DNA of 64,000 bases, from contig CM060733.1 in NCBI GenBank assembly GCA_030704615.1, positions 7,690,001 through 7,754,000 on the forward strand, in the 5' to 3' direction. Below the pieces are notes generated by a model that made no database searches, had not been told where the DNA came from, and saw only the letters and a program-made list of their open reading frames with translations. The translations under genes were made by a program, and so were the position numbers. Source of the stretch: Takakia lepidozioides (Eukaryota; Streptophyta; Takakiopsida; Takakiales; Takakiaceae). Shown in pieces: positions 57,427 to 64,000 of this stretch; position 1 is the first letter of the stretch; each line of letters begins with the position of its first letter.

Positions 57427-59090
57427 TATGGCAGATGTTGACGATTCATAAGGTGTGGGCCCACCCTATGGGCGCTTGAGAAGTTTGAGGGAAAAGATTA
57501 CAAGCTTTGGAAGTTTAAAATGGAGCCTTCTCTGAAGGCTACAAAGATGTGGGATCTTGGTAGAGGCAAAGAAGTGAGGCCACCTAAAACATCTACTATT
57601 GAATTTGCTCTTTATTCCAAGAAAGAAAATATAGTTTTTAATCCCATTATTCAGAGTCTCTCTGACAACCAACTCAAGAGTGTTCGAAAAGAGAGTACAG
57701 CGTGTGGAATTTGGGAGACTTTGGAACAGCGACATGTTGACAAAGGGATGGCTAACAAGTTTATTTAGCAAGAAAATTTGTCACTGCTCAGATGAGTACA
57801 AGTGACACAATGGAGCAACACTTGAACAAATTGGGAGCTATGGCAAAAGAGCTAGATGTTGTTGAAGCATCGGTGCCATAAGAAGTGAAGGTCAGGATAC
57901 TTCTTATGAAATTACCAGATAGCTATCAGTTCTTGGTCACTTCTCTAGATTCATACACGTCAAATAAGCTTACGTGGGATATTGTGACTAACAGGTTACT
58001 CAACGAGGAACTTATGACAAGACTACTAAGCTTAGGGATTTCATTATTATGAGCCAACAAAGCTGCTTCACTAGAACTTAAGCCCTAAGTATTGCGCAGA
58101 GGCTGTAAGCACAGTCATCTCAAAGCAAGAAGTTCTCACAAGTCAGTGGGAGGAAATGACGCCAGATCAGGAAGCATGGAGCGGAAAGAAACCCTTCGTG
58201 AATCATCTTAAAGTTTTTGGTTGTGAGGCCTAATATGCACGTAGGCCACCCCAAACAAGAGCCAAGCTTGAACCTAAGAGTATTGAATGTGTATTTGTGG
58301 GGTATAGCTTGGATTCTTAAGGATACAAGTTGATTGAGGAGACGACTGGAAAACTAATTATCACTCGATATGTGGTTAATTTCAATGAACGAACCAATTT
58401 TAGTGATCATTCCAATGATGTCACTGCAGTAGGAGTTTAAGATAAGATAGAAATGATCGTGGGACCTGGAGTTGTTATGGGAGACCCACGTCAAATTCTC
58501 TTACTCCTTTGGATTCCACTGGCCCACATGTTTCGAAGTCATGGTGCCACAACCTAAGTGAGCTCCATCATCGGTACCTAATTTGTTGCAAGATGTGTCT
58601 GAGATCCAAGAGCAACAACAACCTATGTGAGAAGATCAACCAAACTTTGGAGTGCACCTTCAAAGCTTATTCATTTTGCTTGTGCTGCAATTGTGGAAGA
58701 GCTACAAAACCTAACAAAAGCTCTTCAAAGGAAGGATGCAATATAGTGGGAGCAAGCAACAAATGAGGAGTATTCTTTTTTCATGAAGAATTGGACATGG
58801 GAGCTTGTGGAGCTTCCTAAAGGGAGAAAAGCCATTGGTAACAAGTGGGTGTTTACACGTAAGAGGAACACCAATGGAGAGGCTGCAGGAAGATACAAAG
58901 CCAGGCTAGTAGCCAATGGTGACTCTCAAACAGGAGGGATAGAATATGAAGAAACTTTTGCTCCCTTGATGCAAAAAGCTCGAGCCATGTTTTATGAAAC
59001 CGGGTCCCAGGTGGAGGCACTTTGGACGGCCAACTTGCTTACGAACCTCTCTGGCCAAAAACCATATCCGAGCAGATTGAAAATATTGGG
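57427..59090 (+). pseudogene. degenerate Ty1/copia retrotransposon (gag, integrase end, reverse transcriptase start)
   Basis: Gag: EKFEGKDYKLWKFKMEPSLK with a stop soon after the ATG, then NKLTWDIVTNRLLNEELM near 57965. Integrase end: GKKPFVNHLKVFGCEA and KLEPKSIECVFVGYSLDS with stops (58180-58400). Reverse transcriptase start: [20 protein letters not shown], then [20 protein letters not shown] and ETFAPL (58790-58970). Protease, the integrase core and most of the reverse transcriptase are absent, so the copy has large deletions. It cannot be active. Confidence 0.8.
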
Positions 59091-59599
59091 GATCGTTGCT
59101 CACGTACACTTTGCAAATGAGAAACGGAAGAATTAGCTCGACTCTGAAATCCTTAAAGTGTGTCCTCGTAGGTTACGATGGAGAAACCAAAGTTTGATTT
59201 TGTAGAATTTTCACTTTCAGCAAATCCGCTTTTTCTGAGAGATAAATATTAACCAGACCCACCGAGCCATTGTCAGAAGCTAAGCAAACAAATTGGACCC
59301 CACCTTGGACCCAAACATGAACTTGAGAGATCAATGAGTTTGAGAAAGAAGGGGAGGTTAGAGTTGCAGTGCCCCGGCCCCGGGCATCCAAACAAAATCG
59401 TACGAGAAGTCCACCATGCCCAATCAGGCCAAAACGAAGAACCGAGAGCATAAATCTTTCTGTCATCCACCTTATGCTATTGTAAAAAAGGACTTTACGT
59501 AGCGGATCATTAGCATAAAGAAAGATGGGAGAAGCATAGTTGAATATCCTGACCAGTCGAGGAGAGTCGACTGCCACATCAACTGGATCCAAGGCCGAG

Positions 59600-59990
59600 A
59601 ACGAAGGGTCTGCTTGAGTCAGTGGTTGGGGCAGCTCGAGCAGTCTCCAGTGTTTGGGGTCCCAGTGTCTTGGATGACTCGATAGTCCGAGATGCTTATA
59701 TTAGTAACTCAACCAAATTGCTGCTAGATGGCTCGTTTATTGTTGTTTCTGTGAAAGAAAAGACTCAAACATTGTGCTCTTTGGTTGTAATGGGCAAAAC
59801 CACGTAAATGCAGATTACCCCAAGCCAAGCGCCCGAGAGCGGAGGATCAAACAGAGGTCTCTGAATCCTCGAAATGGAGGATTTAGAGGGGAGAAGACGA
59901 GAAGGGCGTCAATGCTTGACGGCCAAGGCTTGAGGAGACAGCCGGCTCATACGGAAGATGACCGGTACAATACCAAGGTAAATACGTAAA
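59600..59990 (+). pseudogene. gag-like relic with a decayed CCHC knuckle
   Basis: One frame reads FGCNGQNHVNADYPKPS, which resembles a CX2CX4HX4C knuckle with the first and last Cys lost, followed by an Arg-rich tail (RERRIKQRSLNPRNGGFRG). Upstream, SVLDDSIVRDAYISNSTKLL is open but unrecognised. It may come from a LINE or LTR element. The preceding stretch 59170-59590 is open on the minus strand for 139 codons without any known domain. Confidence 0.3.
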
Positions 59991-60288
59991 TACCGCGGGC
60001 ACTACCAAATAAATAGTTTTTCTTTTTTTTCTTTTTCTATTTCCGCCTACTGTTACTTACATTGGGAGCACTGGGATTCAAACTTGAAACTGGACGTGGG
60101 AGCAAACAGCAAACCCTAATCCAGTCCCTTTCCCCTGTGGCGTGTTGGATCGCTCGCGCTTCGTTCCTTGCACGCATCATCAAACGACTCCAACTCGTGC
60201 TCGTATTCATGTTGCAGATTTCTAGGTGTCGGCCTCGCCATACCCGCGTCTACTCGTGGCCCTCATTTGATTGCTGACACACTCAAGT

Positions 60289-63234
60289 ATGAGCTCAACG
60301 GAGTCGGACTCGGAGTCGGCCAGAGATTTTCCCAGATCTGTAGAGGAAGAAGAGAAGACGGAGAATGGCAATTCACATGAAGAAAATGGGAACTTTATGG
60401 AAGAAAATGGTCCTTCATCTCGCCGCTCTCCTGGCCGGGCCTCCAAATCTGCCTCACTTTTCTCTCTTGCGTTCCCTATATCTAGAGTTCGAAAGCTGGT
60501 GAAGAGCGAGGGTGAAATTCAGTGGGTTGGCGTGGAGGCGGGTTTCCTTATTGCTAAAGCTGCTGTAAGTATTCTGGGTGTGTAATTTGGCACGAGAAAG
60601 ATGATAAAGTGCTTAAGATGGGCTACAAAATACTTTTATCTCTAATTTCCAAGTCCTGCGGGTATATCAGGGCAACAATTGAACTTGGAAATGTAATGTT
60701 TTGTTTCTGGACATCTCGTGGCTTTCTTGTAAGTGGCCATCACAAGCTCTGCCAGACTTCTGGACGTAGGAATTAAATGGATCAAGGCCTATAGGGGGCA
60801 CACAGAGAGTTGGCTCTCTAGTATAGGTGTGTGAGGGAGATTATTGTCCTTCTGGATTTTTTCTGATTGGACCAGCTATACTCTTTCAAGCCAGAATAGG
60901 AACTATGTCTCTGGGTCCAGTAGGGGACTCCGTTCTAGGAAATTTAAAATTCCTCATCATTTACGTATCTCTGAGCAACCACTTTGTGGTTAGCATTAGT
61001 TGGCCCTTGAGAAATCTCTTGGTCCACACAGGAGTTTTACAAAGTAAATGGTTTCATTCCATATCATCAGCTGAAGGGACTTAGGATGTTTTTGAGACTG
61101 GAGAACAAGTAACATTTCCTGCACACTTGCCTCTGATACATACTTCCATCTGGGTTTTATGAGTGTATTCTTACATGCAGCAGAATCAGTTGAACAAGGG
61201 CTACTTTGACTGTATGAGTATCAATGATCATATATTGATGCATGCGTGGAGGGGAAAGGGGGGACCATTTCAATTGAGGTGGCAAAGAAGTAAGCCAGAG
61301 GGGAAGTTTTGGCAGGATGGGCTCTCTATCAAGGATCTTTGCCAGGACAGTATTAAATTGAAGATTGAAGGGCTGGGGGAACAGGAACTGTTTTTGGAGA
61401 AGTTTGTGGAGGATGCGTTTGATAGGATGCAAGACAAAAAGCGTGCCTGTGTTGCCTACTCTGACTTATGTATAACTCCTCCATTTCCCTTTATTGGCTG
61501 CCACTGTTCTTGAAATATACTCAATGCTAGGATTTGCCAAAATATAGTTTGGATAGTAGAAATAACCTTATTATGGGAGTATACATTGAGAGAATGTACT
61601 CACAAGACATTGTTTGCTGGAGAGAGAGAGAGAGAGAGAAGTACCAAAAGGGTGTCACTATCAATGTAGGCTTGGGGCTATTGCTCTGCTGAGATATAAC
61701 CCCTCCCATTGTAGTCCTCAGTGTGCAGTACTCACAGTATTAAACTGCCATGGTTCTCTTGCCACTTAATGACATGTCTCAAACCCAATTTGGGCCAAGT
61801 GCATGGGAGGGTGAGAGTCAATACAAGAGAGAGTCAGAGAGCACTGGTAGATACAGATGGGCTTCTGTTCCAATTGTATGGTCTCTGAAAGTCCCTTTCC
61901 ACCAAAAAACTGGGCGTGAGGTCTACGGCCACAAGTCTACGGCAAACAATGTCTTCTGATTACATTTTATATAGTCTCTGAAAGGTTCATGGTTGAACTT
62001 CTCCAGTGATACTGATTGATTGTTTCAATTGTGCTGGACAGCATCCCATGTGGTGGGCACAGAGAGACTGGAGTTTCTGGCAGGTTAGCCATCTCTCTTC
62101 TTGTCCTTTCTCACTTTGTCACAGATGTAAGATCCATCTGATCCATCATATCAAACTCACATGTCTGTCTTTTGTTTTTCTCTGTATTTATCATACCTGT
62201 GTGAGAAGGAGGGCTAGGGTATTAGTGCAGATAGCACAGAGCTTTCCAATATGATATTGATGCCAGCCTTTAAATCAACCAATTGTTGTTGGCTGTGTGC
62301 AAGTGCAATGGCAATGTTGGGCTGGAGTTCATAGCCTGCAGGGTTGAAACCTCACAATCAGCACCTAGTGGACTAGTATCCAATAGGTATTGGTTTCAAG
62401 GGTATGTAGTAGCCAACATTTGCAGGGATGGGGCAATGAGTATCTCTCTCTTTTCTGCCATCTCATCTATCGGGCATCCTCATCTAACGTGGCTTCTCGA
62501 ATAAGGGTCTGGGATGTGGACTCTGTGCAGACTTTGTACCAGAGAAAATGTTGGTGTCAAGTATTCTACCTGGGAAAGCTATGGTGGAAAAGTAAGACAT
62601 CTCTCCAAAAGAGCATGGTAAGCAACCAAACATGGCTTTTGTATATATAAATTGAGTCTATGTGTGAGACAGATTCCACTGGCTTCTTTTGTAAACTGGT
62701 TATCTCAGAGCCTAGAACCAGGAACTAGAAAATGAGTTTTTAAATGCGACACTTTCTGGTATTTGTGTTGCACTGGAGAATCTTTTGCTGAGAGATTTTT
62801 GATAAGAACTCTCCAATACTGGGACGGAAGTCAGTGGTGATCTTGCACAATAGATCGATCAGTTTTTCATTTAAGCAGGACGCCCCTCTGGTTGGGTGCT
62901 TGTGGCTTGCCTGTGCATAACTGGGGTGATCCTTCAAAATGGTCCAACTGTCCATAGACCCTTCATGATTAGTCTCTGTAAATTCACTAGATTTTTAAAA
63001 AACTTTATGATTTTGCCTATTTGAATCAGGAGTTGTGTAGTAGAATGAGAATCTAAACCAGCTTAAAGATTTATGCTAGTGAAACCATTGTGGTGGCATG
63101 TTTGCTGAATCAGTCTTGCTAATTGGTATTTTTATCTTGATTTGAAGAAGATTAGTTTATTTTCATTCAGTTTGTTTTCTTCCTTGCATGGGGGGATAGG
63201 TAGAAGGTTGTCAGGAAAGAACGCTGGAAAATGA
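60289..63234 (+). CDS. NF-YC10: NF-YC10-like histone-fold protein
   Basis: Exons 60289-60564, 61385-61469, 62042-62083 and 62531-62591 join in phases 0, 1, 1 with GT-AG borders. The acidic Ser/Glu-rich N-terminus (about 60 residues) is followed by a histone fold: FPISRVRKLVKSEGEIQWVG, EAGFLIAKAA, then ELFLEKFVEDAFDRMQDKKR and VVGTERLEFLADFVPEKM. This matches plant NF-YC10 (the Dpb3/CHRAC-like branch), including the FLADxVPEK end. The last exon is uncertain: a candidate at 63204-63234 keeps the phase and ends KRLSGKNAGK before TGA, giving 164 residues. ATG 60289 is the first in-frame Met in a plausible context. Such proteins pair with a second histone-fold subunit in nuclear transcription or replication complexes. 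No lesions are seen. Confidence 0.85.
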
Positions 63235-64000
63235 TAAATGAGGTATGCCTACAAGTTCCTTAAAAACTGTAAAATATTTCTGGCAGAAACTGTTTTAATG
63301 ATGTTTTTTTCGGCCTGATCAGCACTGCGGATTGCTTCAAGTCCAAATTCTCAGCATTGTTAGATTTTGTTTTCAGAAATTAATATTATAAAACAAGAGA
63401 GGAGTACAAGTTGAGAAGACAATTGATGACTGCATAAGTTACTGGTGACAATACCAACCCTGATTGCCTAGATGGTTCTTTTTAATTATTTTATTTTATT
63501 TATTTATAAAGAATGGAAGCCCTGAGAATATATTAAAAAAATGGGGGGTGGGGGGTACAAACGGTGGAAAAATAACCACCGAGGAGCCATGGCGGAAGGC
63601 AAGGACGCATGGGGAAACTCCCAGGACCTAGGGGAACTGAAGGAGAGAAAATAGAATGGGAAGGGGGGGGGCGCAAAGAGTAGCCTTCTCAGGACATAAG
63701 AAAGTTGAGAGCAAGAGAGACAGCACAGTCTACGTAATGAAGTGTGCTGGAAGGAGAAGAGAGAGACCTAGGCAGCACATCCAAAATCTAAGTGGGCCTT
63801 GGATTTGGATAAGCTGAGCTTTTGAGGACGGCAGTTTATCTCCGGGTCATCGCAATCCACAGGAGATTTGCCAGGGGAGGGGGAGTTCTGACTGCCACGA
63901 GATGGTCGAAGTAGATGTGCAAGTGCAGAGGACACCGTTTTTGCCCCAAGAGTTGTCGAAAGCCGAAAGTAGCTGCAGTTGATGGGTTTCAGTCAAAGAT
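63235..64000. other. end of window, no gene supported
   Basis: AT-rich sequence, then a G-rich, GGGG-containing stretch from 63540. No open frame with a domain is visible. If the NF-YC10-like gene has another 3' exon it could lie here. Confidence 0.4.

Noticed and set aside
59173-59592. 139-codon minus-strand ORF
   Set aside because: It is open and fairly protein-like, but it lies between retrotransposon relics and matches nothing I recognise. It is mentioned only as part of the relic region.

Overview
The window is nuclear DNA of a land plant. Supporting signs are spliced genes with GT-AG introns, a clear UVR8 photoreceptor gene, a mitochondrial CGFS glutaredoxin (GRXS15 type), an NF-YC10-type histone-fold gene, a nuclear tRNA-Ile(AAT) and degenerate PPR repeats of the plant kind. 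The abundance of decayed PPR copies and of Mutator-like, hAT-like and Ty1/copia debris suggests a repeat-rich seed-free vascular plant (fern or lycophyte). That placement is inference only.

Layout. 1 to about 9.9 kb: a large Mutator-like element (E1, left end outside the window). Its transposase is in two pieces on opposite strands. It also carries a gene with the motifs of a DNA amino-methyltransferase and arrays of a short palindrome. 10-19 kb: simple repeats, a PPR relic cluster next to two exons that resemble enhancer-of-polycomb, a CACTA-like end, small nonautonomous elements and an 847-bp hAT-type element with an 8-bp target duplication. 19.72-31.41 kb: a second Mutator-like element (E2) with both ends present. 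It has 335/311-bp terminal inverted repeats and a perfect 9-bp target site duplication, and it sits inside an older hAT-like element. E2 holds a roughly 1,750-codon plus-strand gene that is one reading frame over five exons, broken by six stops, and a minus-strand gene for the N-terminal half of a MULE transposase. 32.9 kb: tRNA. 33-64 kb: host genes (hypothetical gene, GRXS15, UVR8, NF-YC10-like) separated by repeats, an insertion flanked by a 14-bp direct repeat, and Ty1/copia relics.

The host genes are ordinary. The noteworthy part is the pair of MULEs. In each, the transposase is interrupted and its C-terminal SWIM half lies on the strand opposite the N-terminal half. Each is also filled with its own short repeated motif: CAGTCYG in E2, which encodes Gln-Gln-Thr runs where it falls in exons, and a GTGAATG/CATTCAC palindrome in E1. 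In E1 one inversion of about 2063-6440 would bring the transposase halves together and put the methyltransferase gene behind its own first exon. In E2 the plus-strand gene splices in phase into the transposase C-terminal half, so either an inversion or a two-gene split arrangement is possible.
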